Shown here: positions 18,908 through 27,488 of the stretch, piece by piece
How positions within the stretch are numbered: position 1 is the stretch's first letter
Layout of the letters: each line of letters starts with the position of its first letter
NCBI RefSeq assembly: GCF_020166435.1
Contig: NZ_JAINZP010000003.1
Location: 248,001-312,000 of the forward strand
Direction: 5' to 3'
Length of the DNA: 64,000 nucleotides
DNA from: Pectobacterium versatile
GTDB lineage: Bacteria > Pseudomonadota > Gammaproteobacteria > Enterobacterales > Enterobacteriaceae
Notes under the pieces: model-generated
Told to the model about the DNA's origin: nothing
What the model saw: only the letters and a program-made list of their open reading frames with translations
Databases searched by the model: none
Program-made: the position numbers and the translations under genes

Positions 18908-20029
18908 ATGATGTACAGCTCCGGAATGTTTTTTTTCCTTCTGTTTTCATCAGCATTATTGTTTGCGCTGGTTAATCGCGTATTCAGTTATCGGCTGACG
19001 TATTTATCCGCCTTCTCCGTATTGGCGGTGTTCGGCTGGGGGTATATTTTCCAGGGGGATTACGTTGTTCCCGTGGCCGTGTTCCTGAGCTTTTATGTTC
19101 TCGTCACCTTAAAAGAGAAAGGTTGGTTAAAAATCTGGCAAGCGGTCAGCCTGACGCTGCTGCCGCTGTTTTTGGTGAAATTACACCTCAACAACCACTG
19201 GGGCATGATCGGCCTGTCCTTTATGACCTTCCGCGCCATTGATGTGCTGCTTTATCGCAGCAAAAAAGATGGTCATAACGTCCTGCATTACTTCTGCTAC
19301 CTTTTTATGCCTTTTATTATTCTGGCTGGCCCGATGTATCGCTGGCGGACATGGGTGAATGACATTAATAAACCGGTCTTCATCATTACCCGTGAGCAGT
19401 TTTTAGTGGCGATGGAGCAAATTTTTACCGGTATTATCCAGAAGTTCCTATTCGCCATGCTGATCAATAATCTGGTTATTGAGTCGTGGAGCCATCGCCC
19501 GTTTACATTAAGCGTGGGTGTCGTGATGTCACTGGCCTACAGCGCCTACCTTTATTTTGATTTTGCCGGTTACAGCAATATGGCTATTGGGGCAGGGCGC
19601 TTATTTGGCCTAAATATCCCAGCAAACTTCAATATGCCTATTCTGGCTAAAAACCCGCAGGACTTCTGGCGACGCTTCCACATCAGCCTGTCTGAATGGC
19701 TGAGGGATGTGGTCTTTATGCCGATTTATATGAATCTGATGAAGCTCGACTTTTTCCGACGGAACAAAACACTGGCGCAGAATATTGGCATCTTCTGCAC
19801 CCTGTTTTGTATGGGGGCATGGAACGGGCTCGAACGACACTATGTCATTAGCGGCGCGCTGTTTGGCGCCATTTCCGTTGCTCACAACATGCTGCAGTGG
19901 TCAGCCAAACGCAGTCCAGCGCTGAGCAGTTGTCTACATCATCCAGTTATTGTGTTCATCGGTCGCATTCTTACGCTGGCAAGCGCTGCGGCCTCCCTCT
20001 ACATCTTTAGCGGAATGTCTCCCCTATGA
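18908..20029 (+). CDS. dltB: DltB-like membrane-bound O-acyltransferase
   Basis: The 373-residue MBOAT protein has about ten membrane helices. It should move an aminoacyl group from DltC in the cytoplasm to the tyrosine of DltX outside. Family features are the re-entrant region AGYSNMAIGAGRLFGL, NPQDFWRRFHISLSEWLRDV (typical MBOAT W-H-x-S-L-S-x-W-x-R), and a late segment around His311. The usual WHG box reads WNG here (see findings). Two adjacent ATGs (18908, 18911) are possible with AAGGA upstream. It overlaps dltA by ATGA. Confidence 0.93.
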   Translation: MMYSSGMFFFLLFSSALLFALVNRVFSYRLTYLSAFSVLAVFGWGYIFQGDYVVPVAVFLSFYVLVTLKEKGWLKIWQAVSLTLLPLFLVKLHLNNHWGMIGLSFMTFRAIDVLLYRSKKDGHNVLHYFCYLFMPFIILAGPMYRWRTWVNDINKPVFIITREQFLVAMEQIFTGIIQKFLFAMLINNLVIESWSHRPFTLSVGVVMSLAYSAYLYFDFAGYSNMAIGAGRLFGLNIPANFNMPILAKNPQDFWRRFHISLSEWLRDVVFMPIYMNLMKLDFFRRNKTLAQNIGIFCTLFCMGAWNGLERHYVISGALFGAISVAHNMLQWSAKRSPALSSCLHHPVIVFIGRILTLASAAASLYIFSGMSPL

Positions 20030-21459
20030 ACCTTCACTTAGAGCTTCAGGAACTGCAAGATTTCCTCCGGGCGGCATTACTCGACCCCGCGAACCCAGAT
20101 CAGTTGGCGATTAGCGGAAGCGATGACGCGATGACCTGGCAACAACTCTCTATCGCCGTTACCGACTGGTCGGATCGCTATCAGCATTGTCGGCAGCCTG
20201 CTGGCTCGCCGGTTGTGTTGTACGGACATCAGCAGGCCGAGTTTGCTGTGGCAATCTATAGCTGCCTACTGCACAACATTCCGTATATCCCGGTGGATTG
20301 CATCTATCCGGAGGAGCGGCTCAACGAGATTTGCCATCTGGCGAGTGCGCCTTATTATTACGATGTGGCGACCAGACAGTTCATTGCTACCAGTGAGGCG
20401 GGGCAGGCGCTGGTCGAGCAAGATCTCGCCTATATCATGTTCACCTCCGGCAGCACTGGAAAACCCAAAGGGGTGCAGATCGGGCGTGAAAGCCTGTGGC
20501 ATTTCATGAAGTGGGTGCGCGAGGACTTTGCGCTGCCTGATATGCCCGTGCTGATGAACCATGCGGTGTTCAGCTTCGATCTCTCTCTGATCCCGCTGCT
20601 GGCGAATCTGGCAACTGGAGGGCACATCGTTCTGAATGCGAAAGAGGATATCGCGACAGAAAACTGGCTCGACCGCCTGAAAGACAACGGCGTTTCCGTC
20701 TGGGTTTCAACGCCCTCTTTCGCCTACCAGAGGCTGCTGTCTCCCCAGTTCAACAGTGAATATTTACCTGAACTCAACGTCTTCGTGTTCATTGGCGAAG
20801 TGCTCAACAAAGCGCTGGTAAAACAGTTACGCCGTCGCTTCCCGCATGCCAAAATTCTCAACTCCTATGGCCCAACGGAAGCAACTATCGCGACCACCGT
20901 CATAGAAATCACCGATGAAATCCTGCACAGTGAAAATGACCTGCTGCCGGTCGGCGCGATGATGCCAGACTCCAGAATGGAAATTACGTCTGAGGGGGAG
21001 CTGATCATTTGGGGAAAAAATGTGATGCGTGGCTACCTTGGGCTCGCGAAAGAGAATGCGGAAAAACTGCTGCATCGGGAGAGCGAAGCCTTCCGCGGCT
21101 ACAGAACCGGTGACTTGGGTTACGAAGACGGGCTACTGTACTGTCAGGGGCGCAATGACAGCCAGATCAAACTCAATGGCTACCGTATTGAAATCAACGA
21201 AATTGAAAATCGCCTGCTGGCGATATCCGACATCAGCGAAGCGGTTGTTCTGCCGCTGATGAAATCGGGTGGTGGCGTTTTACGTATTGCCGCGTTCTGC
21301 GTGACGAATTTAGCGCCAGAAGCGATTAAAACGTCGCTCTCGAAGGTGATTCCACCCTATATGGTGCCTTCCCAAATTATTATCAAAGATGCGTTGCCGC
21401 TTAATCCTAACGGCAAAATCGACCGTAAGCTGCTGGATACCCATGCCCGCACGATCTAA
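20026..21459 (+). CDS. dltA: DltA-like D-alanine--carrier protein ligase
   Basis: The 477-residue adenylate-forming enzyme activates an amino acid and loads it on DltC. Core motifs in order: FTSGSTGKPKGV (139-150), NSYGPTEAT (279-287), YRTGDLG, GRNDSQIKLNGYRIE, and NGKIDRK with the catalytic lysine near the end. Family assignment is firm, but the pocket motif that reads FCGEVL in Bacillus DltA, with the D-Ala-gating cysteine, is FIGEVL here (Ile256), so the substrate should not be taken as proven. It overlaps dltB by four bases and is followed 16 bases later by dltC. Confidence 0.92.
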   Translation: MNLHLELQELQDFLRAALLDPANPDQLAISGSDDAMTWQQLSIAVTDWSDRYQHCRQPAGSPVVLYGHQQAEFAVAIYSCLLHNIPYIPVDCIYPEERLNEICHLASAPYYYDVATRQFIATSEAGQALVEQDLAYIMFTSGSTGKPKGVQIGRESLWHFMKWVREDFALPDMPVLMNHAVFSFDLSLIPLLANLATGGHIVLNAKEDIATENWLDRLKDNGVSVWVSTPSFAYQRLLSPQFNSEYLPELNVFVFIGEVLNKALVKQLRRRFPHAKILNSYGPTEATIATTVIEITDEILHSENDLLPVGAMMPDSRMEITSEGELIIWGKNVMRGYLGLAKENAEKLLHRESEAFRGYRTGDLGYEDGLLYCQGRNDSQIKLNGYRIEINEIENRLLAISDISEAVVLPLMKSGGGVLRIAAFCVTNLAPEAIKTSLSKVIPPYMVPSQIIIKDALPLNPNGKIDRKLLDTHARTI

Positions 21460-21475
21460 TTACTCAGGAAAAATG

Positions 21476-21697
21476 ATGGAACAAGAAATACTCGCGCTGT
21501 TTGAAAAGATCTTATCCCGTAACGTGGGTTTTAACGATGAGCTGATTGAGTCCGATATTCTCGACTCTATTCTGGCCGTCGATCTGGTGCTGGAAGTGCA
21601 AGACGTTTACGGCTGTGTGATTCCACCAACCGAAGTCGCCACCGTTCTGAAGACCCCGGCGGATCTGGCCCACTACATTGAAGAAAACCGCGGCTAA
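21476..21697 (+). CDS. dltC: DltC-like aminoacyl carrier protein
   Basis: The 73-residue acyl-carrier-type protein carries the phosphopantetheine serine in ESDILDSILAVDLVLEV (Ser about residue 33). DltA charges it and DltB unloads it. The second of two adjacent ATGs (21476) is chosen because AGGA lies 6 bases before it. It is the last gene of dltDXBAC and is followed by a terminator, so the operon is complete without other genes. Confidence 0.92.
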   Translation: MEQEILALFEKILSRNVGFNDELIESDILDSILAVDLVLEVQDVYGCVIPPTEVATVLKTPADLAHYIEENRG

Positions 21698-21730
21698 GTT
21701 TGAAGCAGTGATGGTTCTTACTCGCTATTT

Positions 21731-21768
21731 GAAGCCCCAGGATAGGTTTATTTGAGGGCTTTTTTTAG
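21731..21768 (+). terminator. Terminator of the dlt operon
   Basis: AAGCCC pairs with GGGCTT across an AT-rich loop, followed by TTTTTT, about 35 bases after dltC. Confidence 0.75.
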
Positions 21769-21905
21769 GGCTCGAATACGGGGTTGTTTACATGACCAAC
21801 TGAATTGGGCTGCAATGTGTCTAACAGCCCGAAGGTATTTAGATTACACGCGGCGATGTAGTCTGATAATAAGCAGAGAGGTCAATCTGACCAGATTTTC
21901 TAATC

Positions 21906-22050
21906 TATACCGTCATACTTCAAATTGCATGTGCATTGGCTGCGCTACTCGGTACACGCGCGAGTGCCTCGCTCCGTTGAGGTCGCTGCAAGCCGCGTTC
22001 AAACCTGCCAAAGGCAGGTTTGTCACTCACTCGAATTATTTAGGGTAAAT
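21906..22050. repeat. ERIC-type repeat lacking the core palindrome
   Basis: The left arm ATACCGTCATACTTCAAATTGC and right arm CACTCGAATTATTTAGGGTA are intact. The central CCCCAGTCACTTAC core is missing and is replaced by small hairpins, including AAACCTGCC-AAA-GGCAGGTTT. The middle resembles one half of the long copy near 38 kb. It lies beyond the dlt terminator. Confidence 0.85.
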
Positions 22051-22183
22051 ACTCGGCTATGAAGAGAATTGAAGCGCATTCCTGATGTAAATTAGTTGCT
22101 GCTTAATTTGACTGCCAGCGATGAACGAAAGTGGACGTAACCACACACAATTTGTGTTCATTTTCAAAATGCGCCAACAGGAA

Positions 22184-22429
22184 TTACTCATTGCCCCATT
22201 GATTCAGGAACGTAGCGATCTCATCAATACGGCGCTCATTGATACCCGCTTCACTGGCCATCTCTTTCTGCGCATTCTCACTGATTTCTTCGTTATTCAT
22301 TAAGCGGGTGATCAGTAGTTGGAAATAGCGCGCCAGAGATTCACGTTCGGACTCGCTCACTCGTTCTGCGGATTCCGTTGAATACTCATCTACGATGTCA
22401 TAATATTTCAGCGGTACTTCATTGTTCAT
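22184..22429 (-). CDS. Small conserved-looking protein of unknown function
   Basis: An 81-residue acidic, helical protein ([20 protein letters not shown] at the start, then alternating helices ending in FLNQWGNE). I do not recognise the family. It has no signal peptide or membrane helix. The start is supported by GGAGA eight bases upstream. Codon use is like the neighbouring housekeeping genes. It is a single gene whose promoter must lie in the roughly 200-base spacer towards yaiL. Confidence 0.72.
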   Translation of the reverse strand: MNNEVPLKYYDIVDEYSTESAERVSESERESLARYFQLLITRLMNNEEISENAQKEMASEAGINERRIDEIATFLNQWGNE

Positions 22430-22572
22430 CAGTCGTCTCCAGCGTTTATGCCTGCGTCAGTTGCTGTCTGTATCGTGTGGATTCGATAATATCACTTTTA
22501 TCCCGTTTGCTGTCATCCCTGTAGTGATTATTACCTTCCGTCTAATGATGAAGGGGCCACACATGAAATCTG

Positions 22573-22606
22573 CATGAAAAGCCCTGAAGCTGAGGGACTT
22601 TTCATT
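22573..22606 (-). terminator. Terminator following yaiL
   Basis: Read on the minus strand, GAAAAGTCCCT pairs with AGGGCTTTTC around a short CAGCTTC loop, with the stem ending in TTTTC. It lies about 25 bases past the yaiL stop codon. Confidence 0.65.
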
Positions 22607-22628
22607 CGCCATCGACTAATACAGTTAA

Positions 22629-23168
22629 TTACCACATCAAATCATCGGGCACTTTAAAATCGGCATACGGATCTTCTTCATCTTGCTCTTCCTGACTAAG
22701 CGCGCTATTTAATACAATACTGTTTGCATCTCGCTGGGCAATTTTATCGGCTACGCTTGCAGGGATAATCGCATATTCATTCTCGCCACTGTTATCTGCA
22801 ACCAAACGAGCAATAGCGAGACGGCCGTTAATTAGTTGAGATTGAGTCATTTTATCCACAATTATTTTTTTAATTAAATTGTTGTCTGTGAAGTTAAAAC
22901 CAATATCGCCTTTTGAAATGTTGATTCTGTTCATTTCAATAAGTTGCTTCACCTGAGCTTTATATTCTTTAGATAAAGCGGCCTGCTTTTGTTGTTCGCT
23001 AAGCTGTTTATCACGCTCAAGCTGTGTTTTTTTATTTTCTTCCACAGCTTCTCTTGCCTCACGCGCCTGAACGCGTGATTTTTTAGCCGTCCTTTGGACT
23101 TTGGCCATTTTTTTGCTGGTCACTAACCCAGCTTTTAGCATCTGCTCTTGTAAGGTGAGTTTTGTCAT
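22629..23168 (-). CDS. yaiL: DUF2058 family protein YaiL
   Basis: The 179-residue protein matches E. coli YaiL over its length. A highly charged N-terminal half (LTLQEQMLKAGLVTSKKMAK, then repeated Lys/Arg/Glu) is probably a coiled coil that binds nucleic acid. The C-terminal half has GDIGFNFTDNNLIKKI and ends DPYADFKVPDDLMW, the family signature. It has been described as a nucleoprotein or polynucleotide-associated protein; no biochemical role is firmly established. It is monocistronic with its own terminator. Confidence 0.93.
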   Translation of the reverse strand: MTKLTLQEQMLKAGLVTSKKMAKVQRTAKKSRVQAREAREAVEENKKTQLERDKQLSEQQKQAALSKEYKAQVKQLIEMNRINISKGDIGFNFTDNNLIKKIIVDKMTQSQLINGRLAIARLVADNSGENEYAIIPASVADKIAQRDANSIVLNSALSQEEQDEEDPYADFKVPDDLMW

Positions 23169-23412
23169 CTTCGTTTCTAAACCCGTTGAATAATTTGTGG
23201 GATTATACCTGTAATTCTTGAGGCTGTACCAGATTGCAGGACTCGATGGCTATGTGGCTTGAGTTTGGGGAAAGTATTAACTGGGCTCTACATAATGTGG
23301 TCTGGCGTTTGTGAAAGACCCCTATACCATGGCGCACTGAGGTGAGTAAGCGATGCCGAAATTCTGCTTATGAATGGCGCAGGATCTCGGCACAGGGTCA
23401 GTCCGAATTATT

Positions 23413-23895
23413 TCAGACTTTGAGCAGTTTCACCGTGGCATCCACATCTATCTCATCTTCCGTGAAGATTAACGTCGTTCCTTGGAAGGTGGTGATCGCC
23501 AGTTTTTTCAGCGAGCGCATTTCATCAGGCTTAGCCGCCGATTTTGGCCTGATACTCCCCATCAGTACTCCCACAGACAGCACCACATTTTCTTTATCAA
23601 TGCGAGGATCGGCAGAGACTTCTTCGCTGTAAACCAGATAAGACTTGATCGATGTGAGCTTAAGGCGTTCGCCCGCGATATAGATGTATTTGCTTTCCGG
23701 TACGATTTTCACAGCATAAGCTGACAAACCCTTGTTATTCGTGGTGGGTTCGAACGTGACTGCCGCATCTTTCTTAATCAGATCAGGGTTGGCGACCTTA
23801 ATCACATGAAAATAACGGTTATCACCGTTTTCATCTTTGATAAATCCAAAACCTTTATCTTTAAACCAGGTTGTGATCGTTCCGTTCATCGCCAT
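23413..23895 (-). CDS. Cold-shock-domain protein with extra C-terminal domain
   Basis: The 160-residue protein begins with a cold-shock domain (about 1-65) bearing the RNA-binding motifs KGFGFI and NRYFHV. The remaining 95 residues form a separate unrecognised domain (SYLVYSEEVSADPRIDKENV onward), unlike the 70-residue Csp proteins. It probably binds single-stranded nucleic acid. AGGCG precedes the ATG at 23895; a second ATG two codons later is possible. It is an isolated gene. Confidence 0.85.
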   Translation of the reverse strand: MAMNGTITTWFKDKGFGFIKDENGDNRYFHVIKVANPDLIKKDAAVTFEPTTNNKGLSAYAVKIVPESKYIYIAGERLKLTSIKSYLVYSEEVSADPRIDKENVVLSVGVLMGSIRPKSAAKPDEMRSLKKLAITTFQGTTLIFTEDEIDVDATVKLLKV

Positions 23896-24099
23896 TATCG
23901 CCTACTTAATCGTTTATCTGCTCAGTTTTTGCAGCGCGCAGTGTAAAACACAATGCCTGCGCAGACTACGACTTTGGTTTAAGTCTTGATGATAAATTTG
24001 GTTCATCGCAAGTTAGCGTGAACCAATAGAAAACGGCAATCAGAACGTTGAGGTTTGTATTCGCCAAAACTCCCCTGAACCTTCAAAACTGCCGTCGCT

Positions 24100-24268
24100 A
24101 TGAATGCTAACCTGACTTCTCAACCGCTATGTTGCCGTGGCTGCAACCGGAATATTCATCCTATTCACGATGCTTCTCAGCGACGCGTCAGGGAGCGTAA
24201 ATTGCTCCACTGGAAAGTCTGGCTGGGTGTACCTGTTCGCCGCTTGCGCTGTCCGTCCTGCGGCAATA
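24100..24268 (+). mobile_element. Remnant of an ISL3-like transposase gene (5' end only)
   Basis: The plus-strand frame reads a zinc-ribbon-like start with paired Cys-x-x-Cys (CRGC near residue 12 and CPSC near residue 52) and the basic RRVRERKLLHWKVWLGVPVR between them, resembling the N-terminal zinc finger of ISL3-family transposases. After CPSCGN the frame leaves transposase-like sequence and becomes antisense to the racemase gene, so everything downstream is missing. The left boundary is uncertain; a hairpin GGTTCA...TGAACC at about 24000-24025 may belong to it. Confidence 0.6.
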
Positions 24269-24972
24269 TTATTTTTCTGGCTGTGGGAGAAATACCATTC
24301 GACCGTTTTCTTAATTAACTCTTCCGTGGCATCGATATAGTATTGTGCTGACGTTCTGACTTCCTGCTCCAGAATCAGAGGAAGCTCGGTGCAACCCAGA
24401 ATAATTTTCTCGACGCCAACCTGCAGCAGGCGATCTTTTACCGGTGACAACAGCCTATAGGCTCCTGCGATATCACCAGATTTATAAGCGTAGATGCTTT
24501 CCATTACCTGGTGTTGGTCTGCATCATCCGGCGTGTAGCAATTAATATTATCGGTAACCAAGTTGTCCTGATAAATTCTCGCTTTGACCGTCGCTGTCGT
24601 CGCCAATAGGCCGACGCGTGTGATGTTGGCATTCTTAATTGCCTGACAGGTCACATCAATAATGCTGATCATTTCCGCACGGCACTGCTGTTTTAAGTCA
24701 TTAAACCAATAGTGCGCGGTATTGCACGGGATAATGATGCATTCAGCGCCCGCATTTTCGAGAATTTTCATATATTGCAGCATTTTATCCAGCGGCGACG
24801 CGCTGTGCTGGAGAATGCACTGTGTTCTGTCAGGGATATCAGGAATAGAAACTGCAATCATCGGAATATGGTCTTGGTCCCGATAGGCTGGCGTGTTTTT
24901 GATCAGTTTTTGCATCGCATCGACGGTTGCACCCGGCCCCATACCGCCAAGAATTCCCACGAGACTGTTCAT
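24127..24972 (-). CDS. Aspartate/glutamate racemase family protein with replaced C-terminus
   Basis: The first 234 residues are a typical Asp/Glu racemase: VGILGGMGPGATVD at the start, the first catalytic cysteine in IIIPCNTAHYWF and the second in KIILGCTELPLI. Family members usually end near residue 230-240. The last 47 residues (from about NIAAGRTAQAANR) are read antisense through the adjacent transposase remnant, so an insertion event removed the original stop codon. Activity may persist because both cysteines are intact. AGGG precedes the ATG. It is divergent from a HypT-like regulator. Confidence 0.85.
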   Translation of the reverse strand: MNSLVGILGGMGPGATVDAMQKLIKNTPAYRDQDHIPMIAVSIPDIPDRTQCILQHSASPLDKMLQYMKILENAGAECIIIPCNTAHYWFNDLKQQCRAEMISIIDVTCQAIKNANITRVGLLATTATVKARIYQDNLVTDNINCYTPDDADQHQVMESIYAYKSGDIAGAYRLLSPVKDRLLQVGVEKIILGCTELPLILEQEVRTSAQYYIDATEELIKKTVEWYFSHSQKNNIAAGRTAQAANRYTQPDFPVEQFTLPDASLRSIVNRMNIPVAATAT

Positions 24973-25194
24973 GCTGTTAACCCTGTAGCATTATGAAATT
25001 AAAAGGATAATCGCACACTGCCGGGCAATGTGAATTGCTAAATTCCCATCTGCTATGTATGATTTGCATAACTATTGGCATCTCTATGCTTTTACTGGGT
25101 TTAACGACGTGCTGTGGGAAGCATCTTTGTTGGCGATGCAGAACGTTGGCATAGGGAGCGAAAACATGGCGCTGAGCGTTTTGAGTGAGGGACG

Positions 25195-26094
25195 ATGCTG
25201 AATAATATCGAAACCAAGTGGCTGTATGATTTTATTGTGCTGGAAGAACACCGGAGTTTTACGCTGGCAGCCGAGAAGCGGAATATCTCTCAATCCTCAT
25301 TCAGTCGGCGAATTCAGGCGCTGGAAGCCGCGGTTGGGTTTGATATTTTCGACCGCAGTGCGTTGCCGCTACAGTTAACCGAGCAGGGGCGCGTGTTCCA
25401 CGCCTATATCCGCAATACGCTGGATGATTTGGAGTATCAGCTCAATAAGCTGCACGGCGGGGACAATTACAAGAATAAGATCACCATCGCCGCGGCGCAT
25501 TCGCTGTCGATATTCATCATGCCGGAGCTGTTAAAAGACGTGCCAGACCCGCAGGAAAAAATCTTTTATGTCGAATCGATCGATGTCGATGAGGCGGTAC
25601 TGAATCTCAAAGAAGGGCGCAGTGACTTTATTTTCTCATTCTACAATGAGGATCTGATGGGGGAGCCTTTCATGCACGAGAAGATACTGGAGTCCCGGCT
25701 TTATCCGGTCTGCGCGTGTGATAGTGCAGGGAAGCCACTGTTTGATGTCAGTGCCTCATCGGTGCCGCTACTCAACTATACCGAGACGAGCTACATGGGG
25801 CGTCAGGTCAGCCGCTACTTATCCAGCGTCGACAGCGATAAATTTACGGTCAATTTTGTTTCTTCCATGAGCGACTTGCTCAAACGTATGACGAAGAAAG
25901 GTTATGGTATTGCCTGGCTACCGGACTATTCCATTCAGGAAGAGCTGAAAAACAAAGAGCTGACGATCCTGAGTATGGAAAATGCCGTGATCCGCATGGG
26001 GGTTTATCTGTATCGCCTCGATGCGCGGTTGAATGTGGCTTCTGAGAAATTCTGGCGCTACATGAAAGGGCTGTCATCGACGTCTGGGCTATAA
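25195..26094 (+). CDS. HypT-like LysR-family regulator
   Basis: The 299-residue regulator strongly resembles E. coli HypT/YjiE: NNIETKWLYDF at the start, the helix-turn-helix AAEKRNISQSSFSRRIQALE, then IAAAHSLSIFIMPELL and VSSMSDLLKRM in the effector domain. HypT is a hypochlorite-responsive activator that works through methionine oxidation; whether this paralogue senses oxidants is not shown. It is divergent from the racemase gene, which is its probable target. GAGGGAC precedes the ATG at 25195. Confidence 0.88.
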   Translation: MLNNIETKWLYDFIVLEEHRSFTLAAEKRNISQSSFSRRIQALEAAVGFDIFDRSALPLQLTEQGRVFHAYIRNTLDDLEYQLNKLHGGDNYKNKITIAAAHSLSIFIMPELLKDVPDPQEKIFYVESIDVDEAVLNLKEGRSDFIFSFYNEDLMGEPFMHEKILESRLYPVCACDSAGKPLFDVSASSVPLLNYTETSYMGRQVSRYLSSVDSDKFTVNFVSSMSDLLKRMTKKGYGIAWLPDYSIQEELKNKELTILSMENAVIRMGVYLYRLDARLNVASEKFWRYMKGLSSTSGL

Positions 26095-26125
26095 ACGCCC
26101 TGACAATGTAGACAGGCAACGAGAG

Positions 26126-26157
26126 ATAAAAAAATAGCGGCCTGAAGGCCGCTATAG
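26126..26157 (-). terminator. Terminator of the symporter gene
   Basis: The palindrome ATAGCGGCCT-GA-AGGCCGCTAT is flanked on the plus strand by AAAAAAA, which reads TTTTTTT after the hairpin on the minus strand. It therefore ends the minus-strand symporter transcript and may also serve the convergent LysR gene. Confidence 0.9.
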
Positions 26158-26180
26158 ATGAAGTATTTACTCACTAAGCA

Positions 26181-27488
26181 TTAGCTATTTTGCGTGGCCT
26201 GCTGAGGTTCCTTATAGGCAACGACTTCGTCGGCAACCTCTTCCTCATCATCATCGTGGACGTCTTTTTCCAGACTGGCCACAACGGCGGTAGAGATACT
26301 GTTACCGATGACGTTAGTTGCAGTACGGCCCATATCCAGGAACTGGTCGATACCGATAATCAGCAGGATACCGGCTTCCGGCAGGCTGAACATCGGCAGC
26401 GTTGCGGCAACCACCACGATGGAAGCACGCGCTACACCCGCCATTCCTTTACTGGTGATCATCAGCGTCAGCAGAATCAGAATTTGTTCAGTAACGCTCA
26501 GGTCGATGTTGTAAGCCTGTGCGATAAACAGAATCGCAAAGGACTGGTACATCATAGAACCGTCGAGGTTGAACGAGTAACCGAGCGGCAGCACAAAGCT
26601 GGTGACTTTTTTCGGCACGCCGAATTTGGTCAGCGCTTCCATGGTTTTCGGATAAGCAGATTCACTGCTCGCCGTGGCGAAAGCCAACATGGTCGGTTCA
26701 CGAATCAGTTTCGCCAGTCTAACTATGCCTTTGCCCAGGAACAGGTAGCCAACGAAGAACAGAACGCCCCACAGTACGGCCAGGCCGAGATAGAACTCAC
26801 CGATCAGTTTACCGAAGTCGTAAAGCAGGCCCAGACCTTGCGTGGTAATCGCGGAAGCGATTGCGGCAAAGACAGCAATAGGGGCCAGCGCCATCACGTA
26901 GTCGGTCACGCGGAACATCACTTTGGTCAGTTCTTCGATCATGGAAATGATCGTGGTCGCGTGCTTGTTATTGCCTTTTACATAGGCAAGCGCGGAGCCG
27001 AAGAACAGAGAGAACACCAGAATTTGCAGGATCTCATTGTTCGCCATCGCTTCTACGATACTTTTCGGGAAGATATGGCTGATGAAGCTCTTAAGTGTAA
27101 AGCTGTCTGTGTTCAGGCCTGTCGCAACATGCTGTACGGGGATTTCGAGATTCATGCCTGCGCCGGGTTGGAACAGGTTGGCGAAGACCATACCGATAAG
27201 CAGGGAAATGAACGAGGCGCTGACAAACCAGATCATCGCTTTCATACCGATACGGCCAACGGCAGAAGAGTTTCCTCCCATGCTTGCAAGGCCGGAAACC
27301 AGCGTAGCGAAGACCAGTGGCGCGATGATCATTTTAATCAGGCGCAGGAAGATATCGGTAACCATGTTGAAATAAGATGCAATTTCTTTTGCTCGACTGC
27401 TGTCAAGATATTGATGGCAAGCCCAGCCGATTAATATTCCCAGGACGATAGCCAAGACTATCTGTACAAGTAACTTCTGCCTTTGCAT
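26181..27488 (-). CDS. Dicarboxylate/amino acid:cation symporter (DAACS family)
   Basis: The 435-residue inner-membrane protein is a GltP/DctA-type symporter. It contains the serine-rich re-entrant loop AFATASSESAYPKTMEAL and the helix 7 motif SFNLDGSMMYQS, then the TSKGMAGV segment of the second hairpin and NVIGNSISTAVVA near the end. The acidic tail (DVHDDDEEEVADE) is unusual. Substrate is probably aspartate/glutamate or a C4-dicarboxylate. The ATG at 27488 has GAGG upstream; the frame is open for 30 more codons without family similarity. It is a paralogue of gltP at 48 kb. Confidence 0.92.
   Translation of the reverse strand: MQRQKLLVQIVLAIVLGILIGWACHQYLDSSRAKEIASYFNMVTDIFLRLIKMIIAPLVFATLVSGLASMGGNSSAVGRIGMKAMIWFVSASFISLLIGMVFANLFQPGAGMNLEIPVQHVATGLNTDSFTLKSFISHIFPKSIVEAMANNEILQILVFSLFFGSALAYVKGNNKHATTIISMIEELTKVMFRVTDYVMALAPIAVFAAIASAITTQGLGLLYDFGKLIGEFYLGLAVLWGVLFFVGYLFLGKGIVRLAKLIREPTMLAFATASSESAYPKTMEALTKFGVPKKVTSFVLPLGYSFNLDGSMMYQSFAILFIAQAYNIDLSVTEQILILLTLMITSKGMAGVARASIVVVAATLPMFSLPEAGILLIIGIDQFLDMGRTATNVIGNSISTAVVASLEKDVHDDDEEEVADEVVAYKEPQQATQNS

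Noticed and set aside
26190-27434. A 414-codon open frame on the plus strand opposite the symporter gene
   Set aside because: It is the antisense of a clear DAACS symporter gene, is rich in His/Arg/Gln as expected for a shadow frame, and has no family resemblance.
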